Position numbers and translations under genes: made by a program. A stretch of 64,000 bases of DNA from JAZRYE01 sp045600585. GTDB lineage: Bacteria; Bacillota_I; Bacilli_A; RFN20; CAG-826. The stretch lies in assembly GCA_045600585.1 (NCBI GenBank), contig JAZRYE010000033.1, forward strand, positions 1-64,000, read 5' to 3'. Positions 18,348 to 25,646 of the stretch are shown piece after piece. The notes beneath the pieces were generated by a model. That model searched no databases. It was given only the letters and a program-made list of their open reading frames with translations, and was not told where the DNA came from. The number at the start of each line of letters is the position of its first letter. Position 1 is the stretch's first letter.

Positions 18348-18498
18348 CTACGACGTTACCGTCCTTGTCGACTACGATTACTCCGTGTTTCATACCTCTG
18401 TACGCTTTGTGCTCTTCAGCGATTTGTTGTAATACTTTGTAGTCGAGTACGATTGTTGCAGGTGTAGTTCCGTACTTGATGATGTACGCTTCTTTCAA
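18316..18498 (-). pseudogene. 60-residue frame, probable gene fragment
   Basis: From a TTG at 18498 this encodes 60 residues (KEAYIIKYGTTPATIVLDYK, later VIVVDKDGNVVERHGEYCL). There is no ribosome binding site, and the same frame stays open upstream into the end of the 74-residue gene (SKAHKVNPFLKEAY). It therefore looks like the C-terminal part of a longer phage protein rather than a complete gene. I do not recognise the family. Confidence 0.4.
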
Positions 18499-18506
18499 GA
18501 ATGGAT

Positions 18507-18731
18507 TTACTTTGTGTGCCTTGCTTGTGTAATTGCTTCTTTCTTTTTGCGAATGTCTGTTCGTGTTTTCTTTACGCTTGCTAATGCGAAAGTGTCTGTG
18601 ATTTCAATAACTGCATTGACTTCTTTTTCAATGTAACTTGTGACCATATCTCTAACATTATTGAAGTCTTTAACAATGTATTTTCCTGTTTCTTCGTCTA
18701 ACACAGGTGTTAGTTCAAGTGTTTCTGCCAT
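18507..18731 (-). CDS. Short DUF1351-like phage protein, probably truncated
   Basis: The 74-residue product (VRDMVTSYIEKEVNAVIEI, then VKKTRTDIRKKKEAITQARH) resembles the N-terminal part of DUF1351, a phage protein normally several hundred residues long and often encoded beside YqaJ-type exonucleases. The start is strong (AGGAGGTAAATATG) and lies 9 bases after the exonuclease gene, so initiation is intact while the C-terminal part is missing. The stop falls where a different phage frame begins, consistent with a deletion junction near 18510-18545. Confidence 0.5.
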   Translation of the reverse strand: MAETLELTPVLDEETGKYIVKDFNNVRDMVTSYIEKEVNAVIEITDTFALASVKKTRTDIRKKKEAITQARHTK

Positions 18732-18740
18732 ATTTACCTC

Positions 18741-19430
18741 CTATAACTTGATTGTTAACGACGGCATTACTTTTTTTAGTACGTTATTTTCCCAAAAGTT
18801 CGTTTCTTTTCTTTCTAAGTAGTCAAGGTCTTTTTTTACTTGCTCATCGTTCCTGTCTATGAAATAGTATCTAGTTTCAGTTTTAAGCAACTTTTTACCT
18901 TCGGTATCGTAGTAATCAAAAAATCTTAATTTTGCGGTTAGTATTGCGAACGTACAGTCATTTACTACAAGTAAGTAATGTAGAACTTGTATGTAATAGT
19001 TTTCAGGTATGTGGCTCGTCCAATTGCTCTCGTCTGCCCTATTGCGTATATCGTGTGTTTTGATTTCTAACACACCTTTTTCACCTGTGCTCTTGTTGAG
19101 TAATAACCCGTCGAGCGTTGCGGTCATGTACGGTTTGTCTTTACGCCTATACATTTCGTTTTGTCGTGGCGTGTGTACTTTGTACTTTTCATCAAAATCG
19201 TACGCAAATTGCTTTCTAATCAATGGTTCGCATTTTGTACCGTAAGCCATTGCTTCGTTGTACTTATGTAATGCGTTTTTGTTCGGATACACGATTGCTC
19301 TAAATAATTCGAGCGATGTCATATATGGATTCTTGCCTAGAATTGCACTAGCACTTGACCCGCCGAGACCTCTTGAATTTAGCCATTCTTCTCGTGATTT
19401 AAACTTTTCAACTGTGTAATTTTTCACCAT
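18741..19430 (-). CDS. YqaJ-type viral recombinase/exonuclease
   Basis: YqaJ proteins are lambda-exonuclease-fold nucleases that resect double-stranded DNA for phage single-strand annealing. The 229-residue product shows the expected opening (SREEWLNSRGLGGSSASAILG) and PD-(D/E)xK core residues: E68, D107 in TATLDGLLL, and E122-x-K124 in VLEIKT. I chose the ATG at 19430; the TTG at 19442 adds four residues without support. It overlaps the end of the upstream HTH gene, suggesting translational coupling. The partner annealing protein (RecT-like) normally found nearby is missing, fitting a deleted early module. Confidence 0.82.
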   Translation of the reverse strand: MVKNYTVEKFKSREEWLNSRGLGGSSASAILGKNPYMTSLELFRAIVYPNKNALHKYNEAMAYGTKCEPLIRKQFAYDFDEKYKVHTPRQNEMYRRKDKPYMTATLDGLLLNKSTGEKGVLEIKTHDIRNRADESNWTSHIPENYYIQVLHYLLVVNDCTFAILTAKLRFFDYYDTEGKKLLKTETRYYFIDRNDEQVKKDLDYLERKETNFWENNVLKKVMPSLTIKL

Positions 19431-19662
19431 AATTTTTAGCAATCGATAAAAGCCTTAATTGTTCTTCAATCGTTGTTCCCTCACGTAACCAAAAGCTTTG
19501 CGATTTAATAACATTTCTACCTGCGATTGCACCTGAATACTTTGTTTTACATTCATTCATAACTTTAGTAGCCCAAGTGCGTCCACAACCAAGTAAAGCC
19601 ATAATATCCTTTGCCGAGTAACTTGCTTTAGTTAAGTAGTTTTCCTTTTCTTCGATTGTCAT
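19408..19662 (-). CDS. Small HTH phage protein (excisionase/regulator-like)
   Basis: The 84-residue protein has an apparent helix-turn-helix (SAKDIMALLGCGRTWATKVMN) followed by a basic segment, compatible with an excisionase or phage regulator. The start is strong (AGGAGGAGACTTATG). It sits between the Cro-like gene and the exonuclease gene, with which it overlaps by 23 bases. Which of the two roles it has cannot be told from sequence. Confidence 0.6.
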   Translation of the reverse strand: MTIEEKENYLTKASYSAKDIMALLGCGRTWATKVMNECKTKYSGAIAGRNVIKSQSFWLREGTTIEEQLRLLSIAKNYGEKLHS

Positions 19663-19679
19663 AAGTCTCCTCCTTTCTC

Positions 19680-19898
19680 TTAAATGCTACGTTTTTCGTA
19701 TCCGTTAGGAGCAAAAAAAATTGATTTACCAAAGTTCTTTACTAATATAGCAATCTCATTTTCTGTGAAGTCACGCTTACCACTTAATTTATTATAATAA
19801 GAGTTTTCACTTAAAGAGAGTAGATTGCACATATCGCTCCTAGATAGTTTCTTTAAAACTATTTTAGATTTCAAAACGTCTCTATCAATAACTAACAT
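19680..19898 (-). CDS. Cro-like small phage regulator
   Basis: A 72-residue protein with an HTH-like stretch (LSRSDMCNLLSLSENSYYNKLSGKRDFTENEI) and a short tail (GKSIFFAPNGYEK), typical of small Cro/XRE-like proteins in Firmicutes prophages. It starts after AGGGGAGGAAAAA and is divergent from the repressor gene, the classic lysogeny-switch arrangement. It likely opposes the repressor and controls the leftward genes. Confidence 0.65.
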   Translation of the reverse strand: MLVIDRDVLKSKIVLKKLSRSDMCNLLSLSENSYYNKLSGKRDFTENEIAILVKNFGKSIFFAPNGYEKRSI

Positions 19899-19915
19899 TT
19901 TTTCCTCCCCTCTGC

Positions 19916-19965
19916 TCCGTTTTTCGGATTACCTATATGTTAGATGATATTTTTTGATAATGCAA
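19916..19965 (-). promoter_or_regulatory. Leftward promoter of the Cro-like operon with inverted repeat
   Basis: On the minus strand TTGCAT (19965-19960), 17 bases, then TAACAT (19942-19937) form a good promoter. Downstream of it, TCCG/CGGA arms (19916-19919 and 19925-19928) around a T5 spacer make a small inverted repeat before the ribosome binding site, a possible operator. Confidence 0.55.
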
Positions 19966-20003
19966 TAGTAATTTGAAATTTTTTTCAGTTTTTTGGAAAA
20001 TAT

Positions 20004-20032
20004 TTGCGTTTTATGTAGCAAGCCTTTATAAT
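20004..20032 (+). promoter_or_regulatory. Rightward promoter of the repressor gene
   Basis: TTGCGT (20004-20009), a 17-base spacer and consensus TATAAT (20027-20032) lie 22 bases before the repressor start, with GGAGGTG in between. Confidence 0.65.
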
Positions 20033-20053
20033 GATTTCGACGGAGGTGATGAA

Positions 20054-20557
20054 ATGAACAGGCTCAAGGTTCTTCGCAACAGGGCTAATATAACGCTACG
20101 TGATTTAAGTAAATATATAAGTCTGCGTAACGCTACCATATCTGATATAGAAAATGGAAAACAGCCTATGCGAGAGATACACGTGCAGAAGTTGACAAGT
20201 TTCTTTGATGTAACAAGCGACTACTTATTAGGTTATTCAAACTCAGGATTAGGAATTTATTTCTCAGATGATGACCACACATATATAAGCGAGTCAGAGG
20301 CAAACCGCATACAAGAGTCAAATATAATTAAAGAGGAACTTATACACCACGCCTCAAGCGATTGGGTGATAAAAGAACCGAGTACAAATATACGTATATA
20401 TCGTGGTGAATACTCAATATTTAGGTCAGTAGATATGTCAAAAGAAAATGCAAACATCAGCGAAAGCACAAAACAAGAAATTATTAATGAACTTGCTAGA
20501 TTAGATGAGAGAGAGTTAGAAAAAGTATTAAAGTTTATCAACGAGTACATTAAGTAA
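20054..20557 (+). CDS. CI-like XRE repressor of the element
   Basis: Residues about 3-60 are an XRE helix-turn-helix (LKVLRNRANITLRDLSKYIS, then NATISDIENGKQ), followed by a mostly helical 100-residue C-terminal part ending ELEKVLKFINEYIK, which may mediate dimerisation. There is no LexA/CI-type Ser-Lys autoprotease domain, so induction would have to work differently from lambda. The ATG at 20054 follows GGAGGTG; an upstream TTG in frame lies in the promoter and was rejected. It is divergent from the Cro-like gene and likely maintains lysogeny. A hairpin follows at 20564. Confidence 0.75.
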   Translation: MNRLKVLRNRANITLRDLSKYISLRNATISDIENGKQPMREIHVQKLTSFFDVTSDYLLGYSNSGLGIYFSDDDHTYISESEANRIQESNIIKEELIHHASSDWVIKEPSTNIRIYRGEYSIFRSVDMSKENANISESTKQEIINELARLDERELEKVLKFINEYIK

Positions 20558-20563
20558 AAAGAA

Positions 20564-20597
20564 AAGAACCCACCTCGGCAAAGGATATCGGGTTCTT
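20564..20597 (+). terminator. Hairpin after the repressor gene
   Basis: AAGAACCC (20564-20571) and GGGTTCTT (20590-20597) form an 8-bp stem with an 18-base loop directly after the repressor stop. There is no T run, so it may be a weak terminator or an RNA stability element. Confidence 0.45.
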
Positions 20598-20605
20598 GGT
20601 TGCGT

Positions 20606-20645
20606 GAGACTTAAATAACAACCTAAGGTTATTATAACAAGTCTC
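20606..20645 (+). promoter_or_regulatory. Long stem-loop upstream of the integrase gene
   Basis: GAGACTT (20606-20612) pairs with AAGTCTC (20639-20645), enclosing a second paired segment (AATAAC/GTTATT and AACC/GGTT, 20614-20633). It ends 31 bases before the integrase start. Position suggests control of integrase expression, or a processed transcript end. Confidence 0.45.
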
Positions 20646-20676
20646 CATATTAAGTAAAATAAAAAGGAGATTTTTT

Positions 20677-21813
20677 ATGGCAATTATCAAAGATACAAAA
20701 AGAAACACCTATTACATTAATTACAAATACAAGTTGCCTAATGGTAAATGGCAAAACGTAAACATTAAGAATAAAGATTGGAAAATGAGCGGTGATAATA
20801 AAGTTGGTATCCGCTATATGCAATCCATTGAACACGAAGAAATAGAAAAGGACAAAATAAAAAGGAAAATATCTTATCACGACGGAGACTCGCTCACACT
20901 TGAGCAATTATGTGAAGCGTTTTATCGTGTATGTAAGAGTGACGGTATTGATGATGAAACAATTTATAATTATAAATTGAGTTTCAAAAACTATTTATTC
21001 ACCGTATTGTCTCCAACTATGAAGTCTGATAAAGCGTTTACTTTGGCTAACATTGATGATTTCAGGGCTAATTTGGTTTCTAAAGGACTTAAAGAACGAA
21101 CTATGAATAACAAAATGGTTGCTCTTAAAAACCTCCTCAAATTCGCTAAAAAGAGAAAATTAATTTCTCGTGAAATGGCTGATGAGGCTATTGATTTATT
21201 AGACCCTATGAAAGAAGTAGCGAGGATTAAAGAGCACGAAAATTTCTTTGAAAACGGAGAAGATGACGTTAGAAAATTTATCTCGTCATTCGATAATGAA
21301 GACACTGAATGGCGTGTACCTGTGCTTACAATGTTCTATGGAGCACTACGCTTAGGCGAGTGGCAAGGCATTTGCAAAAGCGCAATTAATTTTGAAAACA
21401 GTTTCATCATCATCAATCAACAAGTTGATAACCACGGAAAATTAAAAGAACACACCAAAACAGGTCATGACCGTATTGTTCGTATCCCCCACACATTTAT
21501 GGAGGAACTAAAGAAATATGTTGATGAGCGTTGCTTAAATGATGATGACTTTGTATTCTGTGGAGCGAACGGAGCACACGTAAGCAGGCACAAGATACGT
21601 GACATTGTAGACAAGCACTTGAGCATTGCAGGACTTACGCATATCACATTACACGGTCTTAGACACTCCTTTGCTACACGTATGTTTGATAAAGGCTATG
21701 ACGTTAAGGAAGTTCAAGAACACCTCGGTCATTCCTCATTAGACACCACGCTTAAATATTACATTCACTATACCAACAGTAAAAAGAATAAAGATTTGGA
21801 AGATTTGCTATAA
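20677..21813 (+). CDS. int: Tyrosine-type site-specific integrase
   Basis: Integrase catalyses recombination between the element's att site and tRNA-Gly. The 378-residue protein has an arm-binding N-terminal domain (about 1-65), a core-binding SAM-like domain (about 70-165) and a catalytic domain. Catalytic residues are visible: R225 (GALRLGEW), H326 and R329 (HGLRH), H352 (LGHSSLDTT) and Y361 as nucleophile. Length and order match the Tn916/phage integrase group. The start follows AAAAAGGAG. It lies immediately inside attR, the normal position, and appears intact. Confidence 0.95.
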   Translation: MAIIKDTKRNTYYINYKYKLPNGKWQNVNIKNKDWKMSGDNKVGIRYMQSIEHEEIEKDKIKRKISYHDGDSLTLEQLCEAFYRVCKSDGIDDETIYNYKLSFKNYLFTVLSPTMKSDKAFTLANIDDFRANLVSKGLKERTMNNKMVALKNLLKFAKKRKLISREMADEAIDLLDPMKEVARIKEHENFFENGEDDVRKFISSFDNEDTEWRVPVLTMFYGALRLGEWQGICKSAINFENSFIIINQQVDNHGKLKEHTKTGHDRIVRIPHTFMEELKKYVDERCLNDDDFVFCGANGAHVSRHKIRDIVDKHLSIAGLTHITLHGLRHSFATRMFDKGYDVKEVQEHLGHSSLDTTLKYYIHYTNSKKNKDLEDLL

Positions 21814-21928
21814 TTGGGTAGCAAAATCGAAGATATTTAGTAACATTTAGTGTTTATATGTGAAATGTGCTGTGTAATACTTACATAGTAAACATTAAAA
21901 AGTGATATTAAGTGGTAAATATATCTTA
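21812..21928. repeat. Right-end attachment region with candidate arm sites
   Basis: Between the integrase stop and attR lie AATTGGGTAGCAAAAT (21812-21827), matching the left-end copies, and a second related pair, TTAGTAACATTTAGTG (21838-21853) and ATAGTAAACATTAAA (near 21886-21900). These resemble integrase or excisionase binding repeats. Confidence 0.4.
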
Positions 21929-21947
21929 ATTCCCGTCACCTGCTCCA
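21929..21947 (+). repeat. attR core of the integrated element
   Basis: An exact 19-bp copy of the tRNA-Gly 3' end at 12153-12171, same orientation, not part of a tRNA here. It marks the right boundary of the element. Confidence 0.92.
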
Positions 21948-21960
21948 GGTGACGTTTATA

Positions 21961-21985
21961 AGTAGCAAACTTGCTACTTTTTTTC
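21961..21985 (+). terminator. Displaced native terminator of tRNA-Gly
   Basis: AGTAGCA (21961-21967) and TGCTACT (21972-21978) form a tight stem followed by seven T residues, 13 bases after attR. Before integration it would have followed the tRNA-Gly gene directly. Confidence 0.8.
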
Positions 21986-22005
21986 TTTCTCTATAGAATA
22001 TAGTT

Positions 22006-22590
22006 ATGAAATTAGAAATCGTATTAGCAAGTAACAATAAAAATAAATTAAGAGAAGTGAGAGAAATCCTTACTCCTCATGGCATTACAGTCTATTCTTT
22101 AAAAGACGTAGGTATTGAAGCGGATGCAGAAGAAAATGGTCTTACATACGCTGAAAACGCGCTTATTAAGGCAAAGGAAGTAGCTAAATACACTACTCTA
22201 CCTGTAATAAGTGATGACTCTGGCATCGAAATAAAAGCTTTAGATAATGCACCAGGCATTCATTCAGCAAGATTTGCTCAAAGCTTTGGAGATTATCCAA
22301 AGACTTTTGACTATATTTTTAAGGCCTTAGAAGGCAAAACAAGAGAAGCAAGATTCGTATGTGATATCGTTATGGTAAATTACGAAAAAGAACCTTTGGT
22401 ATTTGAAGGCATTGTTCCAGGAAGTATAGCATTAAAACCATTCGGTGAAGGTGGATTTGGTTACGATCCAATCTTTGTTTGTAAAGAAACTGGAAAAACT
22501 TATTCAGAAATGACAGAAGAAGATAAAAATAAAGCCTCCCATAGAGGAAAGGCTTTGCATTTGCTTTTAGATTATTTAAAGACAAAATAG
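22006..22590 (+). CDS. rdgB: RdgB/HAM1 non-canonical purine NTP pyrophosphatase
   Basis: The enzyme hydrolyses ITP, dITP and XTP to monophosphates, keeping deaminated purines out of DNA and RNA. The 194-residue protein has the full family set: ASNNKNKLREVREIL at the N-terminus, the SDDSGIEIKALDNAPGIHSARF metal and base site, FEGIVPGSIA, GEGGFGYDPIF and SHRGKAL. Length is standard. Its last 19 bases overlap the convergent gene at 22572. Confidence 0.95.
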   Translation: MKLEIVLASNNKNKLREVREILTPHGITVYSLKDVGIEADAEENGLTYAENALIKAKEVAKYTTLPVISDDSGIEIKALDNAPGIHSARFAQSFGDYPKTFDYIFKALEGKTREARFVCDIVMVNYEKEPLVFEGIVPGSIALKPFGEGGFGYDPIFVCKETGKTYSEMTEEDKNKASHRGKALHLLLDYLKTK

Positions 22591-23672
22591 TTTTCTCGAT
22601 AGAATATCGGACCCCTAAGTCTTCTAGACCAAGTAATTCGTAGGATAATTTCAAGGATTGAAATGCCTAAAGTAATTACTCCCAAAACAATAAATGGAAC
22701 ATTTCCAACAAATGGTATTTCAACTAGATTAAGAATTGCATTTACGGTAAATAATCCGGCAAATAATAAAGTGAATAAAGCAAATATAATAATTGTAGGA
22801 AGAGTTTCCTTAATTTTTTTCGAAATACGTGTATTATCAGGATAAATAGCATCTGAAATAATTCTTTGTTTACGATCTTTTTTACCTAAAGTTCCACAAA
22901 CATATTTGCCAACAGAAGTTTGTGCTTTGACATTATCTGTTCCTAATACAGGAGTTCCATCTTTTAAATAGTCAACTAAATGATAAGTAATGCCATCGGC
23001 TAAGATAAAAGGTTGTGCTAATCTAGCATTTAAGTTATCAATTGATTCATTAACTTTATTAGCTAATGATAAATAAGTAATATCATTCTTTTCTCCGTTA
23101 TCAGAAGCTTTGATTTCACGTTGAATAAGTTCTTTAACAGATATGATTTCTTTAATTCTTGTAATGTATAACATTACACAGTCAGAGCTATAAAAGTAGC
23201 CTTTAATAGATAAAGACTTTAAAGCTTTTTCTAAATATTCATCTAAGATAGAATCAGCAAGTTTTAAAAAAAGCACATAATTTGCAAGCATCTTTTTATA
23301 GCGGAATTTCTTAACAGATTCTTCTTTGAACATTGTGTAGAAAGCTCCAAATGTTGACTTTCTTAATTTTGACATACAAAGAAGAGCAAGAAGTCTTCCA
23401 AATCTAGCCAAATAATAATCAGGTTCAAGTTCAAGAATATCTCCATAAGCATAATAAGCTTGTTCATAATCGTTATATGACCACATTATTTTATTTGCTT
23501 CAATCATCTTAAGTTTAAGATTATCGTTTAATTCTTGAACGGCGTCTTGAGGATTCATTTCTGTCATGCATCTAGGGCAATAGCAAACAGCTGCACTTGT
23601 ATTAACAGGAAAAATACGGTACTTCTCATTATGAGTACGACAGTATTTACAATATCCTAATACAGTTGACAT
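22572..23672 (-). CDS. Zinc-ribbon membrane protein, unknown function
   Basis: The 366-residue protein begins with a zinc ribbon (C8, C11, C31 and C34 region: YCKYCRTH and CYCPRC). It continues with a helical segment resembling tetratricopeptide repeats (YNDYEQAYYAYGDILELEPDYYLARFGRLLAL) and ends with two membrane helices (about 290-312 and 320-345) and a short basic tail. The arrangement suggests a membrane-attached cytosolic protein. I do not recognise a named family. It overlaps rdgB tail to tail. Confidence 0.55.
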   Translation of the reverse strand: MSTVLGYCKYCRTHNEKYRIFPVNTSAAVCYCPRCMTEMNPQDAVQELNDNLKLKMIEANKIMWSYNDYEQAYYAYGDILELEPDYYLARFGRLLALLCMSKLRKSTFGAFYTMFKEESVKKFRYKKMLANYVLFLKLADSILDEYLEKALKSLSIKGYFYSSDCVMLYITRIKEIISVKELIQREIKASDNGEKNDITYLSLANKVNESIDNLNARLAQPFILADGITYHLVDYLKDGTPVLGTDNVKAQTSVGKYVCGTLGKKDRKQRIISDAIYPDNTRISKKIKETLPTIIIFALFTLLFAGLFTVNAILNLVEIPFVGNVPFIVLGVITLGISILEIILRITWSRRLRGPIFYRENYFVFK

Positions 23673-23808
23673 AATTAAAATCCTTTGTAGTTTAACTTAA
23701 TGCTATTATTTAAACTTAGTAAACTAAGTAAATAATTTTTCGCGCATTTCAATATTACACTCTTTTAAATAAAATGCCTACAATAAAAAATTATGATAAG
23801 ATATTTTC

Positions 23809-24897
23809 ATGAAATTTGAATTAAATAAATCCGACAGAGAAAAACTTAATAAATTAATCGAGGCAAAGGATATAAATATATCGATTGCAGATATGTTTTT
23901 AGCCTCCGCTTCTTATGAATGTATAGATGATCCGTCATTCTTTAAATCATCATTAAATTTAAAAGATGATTATTTATCAAGCCTATATGACTTTTTAGAA
24001 CTTGATATGGATGATGAAGAGAATCAAGAACTTGCAGATAAATACATTAAACCTGCAATTAAAGTTCTAGATAAAGGCGAATTTGTTAATAATCCATACA
24101 ATAAATACGTTAAAGCAAACAATATCAAAGATGGAAAATATTCTCTATCATACGAAAAATATTCTCCATATCAATGTTTCGCTTATGATGATATCGATAT
24201 TTTAGAAAATGATTATTATCACGAGGTTTCTAAAATTGGTTTGTTTAAAGAAAGCTATAGATTTATTTCTTTGATTGAAAATAAAACAATCTGGATGTGC
24301 ATCACTCCTAACGAAATGAAAACAATGGAACCCGCTATAAAAGAAGTCAAAGGTAACGTTGTTACATTTGGATTAGGACTAGGATACTTTGCCTTTATGG
24401 CGTCTAATAAAAAAGATGTGAAATCAGTTACTGTCATTGAAAGAGATTCCACCATTATCGATTTATTTAAGAAACATTTGCTACCTCATTTTCCAAATAA
24501 AGAAAAGATCAAAATTATCAAATCTGACGCATTTGATTATTTAGAAAATAAAGAGATGGATAATTACAATTATGCTTTTATCGATTTATGGCATAATCCT
24601 GAAGATGGGTTGCCTCTTTATATCAAATGTAAAAAATATGAAGCCATGCATCAAAAATGCAAATTCCTCTATTGGTTAGAAAAGTCAATCATTGCAATGT
24701 ATAGAAGATGCTTAATAACTGTCATGGAAGAACAAGTAGCTGGAAGTAAGGAAAGTGACTACCAAAGCAGTATGAACGAAATGGATGAAATCATAAATCA
24801 CATATATAAAATTACAAAAGAAAAAGTATTCCATAGTTATAATGAAATACATGAATTCTGTTCAGAAAGAAATATCAAGGAACTAATTAAAAATTAG
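23809..24897 (+). CDS. SAM-dependent methyltransferase-like protein
   Basis: The middle of this 362-residue protein shows a Rossmann methyltransferase core: VVTFGLGLGYFAFMAS (glycine-rich SAM loop), VTVIERDSTIIDLFKK (acidic ribose contact), KIIKSDAFDYLE and YAFIDLWHNPEDGLPLY, like spermidine synthases and class I methyltransferases. The N-terminal 130 residues and C-terminal 90 residues have no recognised domain. Substrate is unknown. It overlaps the convergent CmpB-like gene by 4 bases. Confidence 0.65.
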   Translation: MKFELNKSDREKLNKLIEAKDINISIADMFLASASYECIDDPSFFKSSLNLKDDYLSSLYDFLELDMDDEENQELADKYIKPAIKVLDKGEFVNNPYNKYVKANNIKDGKYSLSYEKYSPYQCFAYDDIDILENDYYHEVSKIGLFKESYRFISLIENKTIWMCITPNEMKTMEPAIKEVKGNVVTFGLGLGYFAFMASNKKDVKSVTVIERDSTIIDLFKKHLLPHFPNKEKIKIIKSDAFDYLENKEMDNYNYAFIDLWHNPEDGLPLYIKCKKYEAMHQKCKFLYWLEKSIIAMYRRCLITVMEEQVAGSKESDYQSSMNEMDEIINHIYKITKEKVFHSYNEIHEFCSERNIKELIKN

Positions 24898-25646
24898 TCC
24901 TTTTTATTTTTCTTCCACCATTTCGATGGCTTTTTAATTCCTTCTTTTACATAAGAAGTTAAATATTCAATTTCATCTTTAGTGTCTTTTAAATGGGTGA
25001 TAATCATAGCGAAAGATTTTTTATTACCCTCATGTAAAGATTCATATTTTTGTTTGATAAATATTTTGAATTCATCGGTCTTGATTGGCATATTGATTTT
25101 CTTAGACATACTTCTAATTTTTGTTCCTAAATGGACGGAATAACAGAAGTCAACAAGCATTGCTCCAACTACTCCACCGATAAAAAATGTGTAAATAAGA
25201 TTCTCATTAATAAATTCAATTGCATCGACAAGAACACCATTCAATAAGAAATAATAGCCTGCACCAGCAATAAGCCAGAACAAAGAAAATAACGGACAAA
25301 TGATACCCATAACATTTCCCCATCTATCGGAATAATCCCAAAGTTTTAAGCCCATTCCTTTAATAAAAATAAGTCCGGCAACAAATTCTATTAAAGTCAT
25401 CATCACGCCGATAATCAATATTCTCAAAATAATTTCTATTACACTATTTGAAATATTCATTTGAATATTACTGACTGCGTATAATGCTACTGTACCAAAA
25501 CCATACAAAGGAATGTATGGCCCAACCATGAAGCCAGGATTTACCCAATGCTTTTGAGAAACAAACCTTCTAAAAAATAGTTCAATTACCCAGCCGGTTA
25601 AAGAGCCAATAACAAATAAAGTTGCAATTGTAATTACATATTTCAT
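24894..25646 (-). CDS. Putative ABC transporter permease CmpB-family membrane protein
   Basis: The 250-residue protein has about five membrane helices and family signatures WVIELFFRRF, NPGFMVGPYIPLYGFG and LWDYSDRWGNVMGIICPLFSLFW. These define the CmpB (formerly DUF1113) family, annotated as putative ABC permease though no transport has been shown. A basic cytoplasmic tail follows. It overlaps the end of the LRAT-PPTase gene by 4 bases, so translation is coupled; the cluster also contains a PlsC-like acyltransferase, hinting at a membrane-lipid role. Confidence 0.7.
   Translation of the reverse strand: MKYVITIATLFVIGSLTGWVIELFFRRFVSQKHWVNPGFMVGPYIPLYGFGTVALYAVSNIQMNISNSVIEIILRILIIGVMMTLIEFVAGLIFIKGMGLKLWDYSDRWGNVMGIICPLFSLFWLIAGAGYYFLLNGVLVDAIEFINENLIYTFFIGGVVGAMLVDFCYSVHLGTKIRSMSKKINMPIKTDEFKIFIKQKYESLHEGNKKSFAMIITHLKDTKDEIEYLTSYVKEGIKKPSKWWKKNKKD

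Larger units (their letters stand above)
12153..21947. mobile_element. 9.8 kb tRNA-Gly-integrated element (deleted prophage or phage satellite)
   Basis: The 19-bp direct repeats at each end and a tyrosine integrase next to the right one define an integrated element. From right to left it contains: integrase (20677), CI-like repressor (20054), Cro-like protein (19680), small HTH protein (19408), YqaJ-type exonuclease (18741), a short DUF1351-like frame (18507), broken frames (18138-18498) and a 1979-residue phage polyvalent protein (12242). No terminase, portal, capsid, tail or lysis genes are visible. The codon usage is richer in CG-containing codons than the flanking genes. Either a large internal deletion removed the structural module, or the element relies on a helper phage. 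Confidence 0.88.

Noticed and set aside
18238..18432. Plus-strand open frame opposite the broken phage frames
   Set aside because: It is antisense to protein-like minus-strand frames and lacks a start signal; the composition is that of a shadow frame.
12153..21947. Complete inducible prophage or conjugative element
   Set aside because: No terminase, portal, capsid, tail, lysis, relaxase or type IV secretion genes are present; TraX at 10814 lies outside the element.
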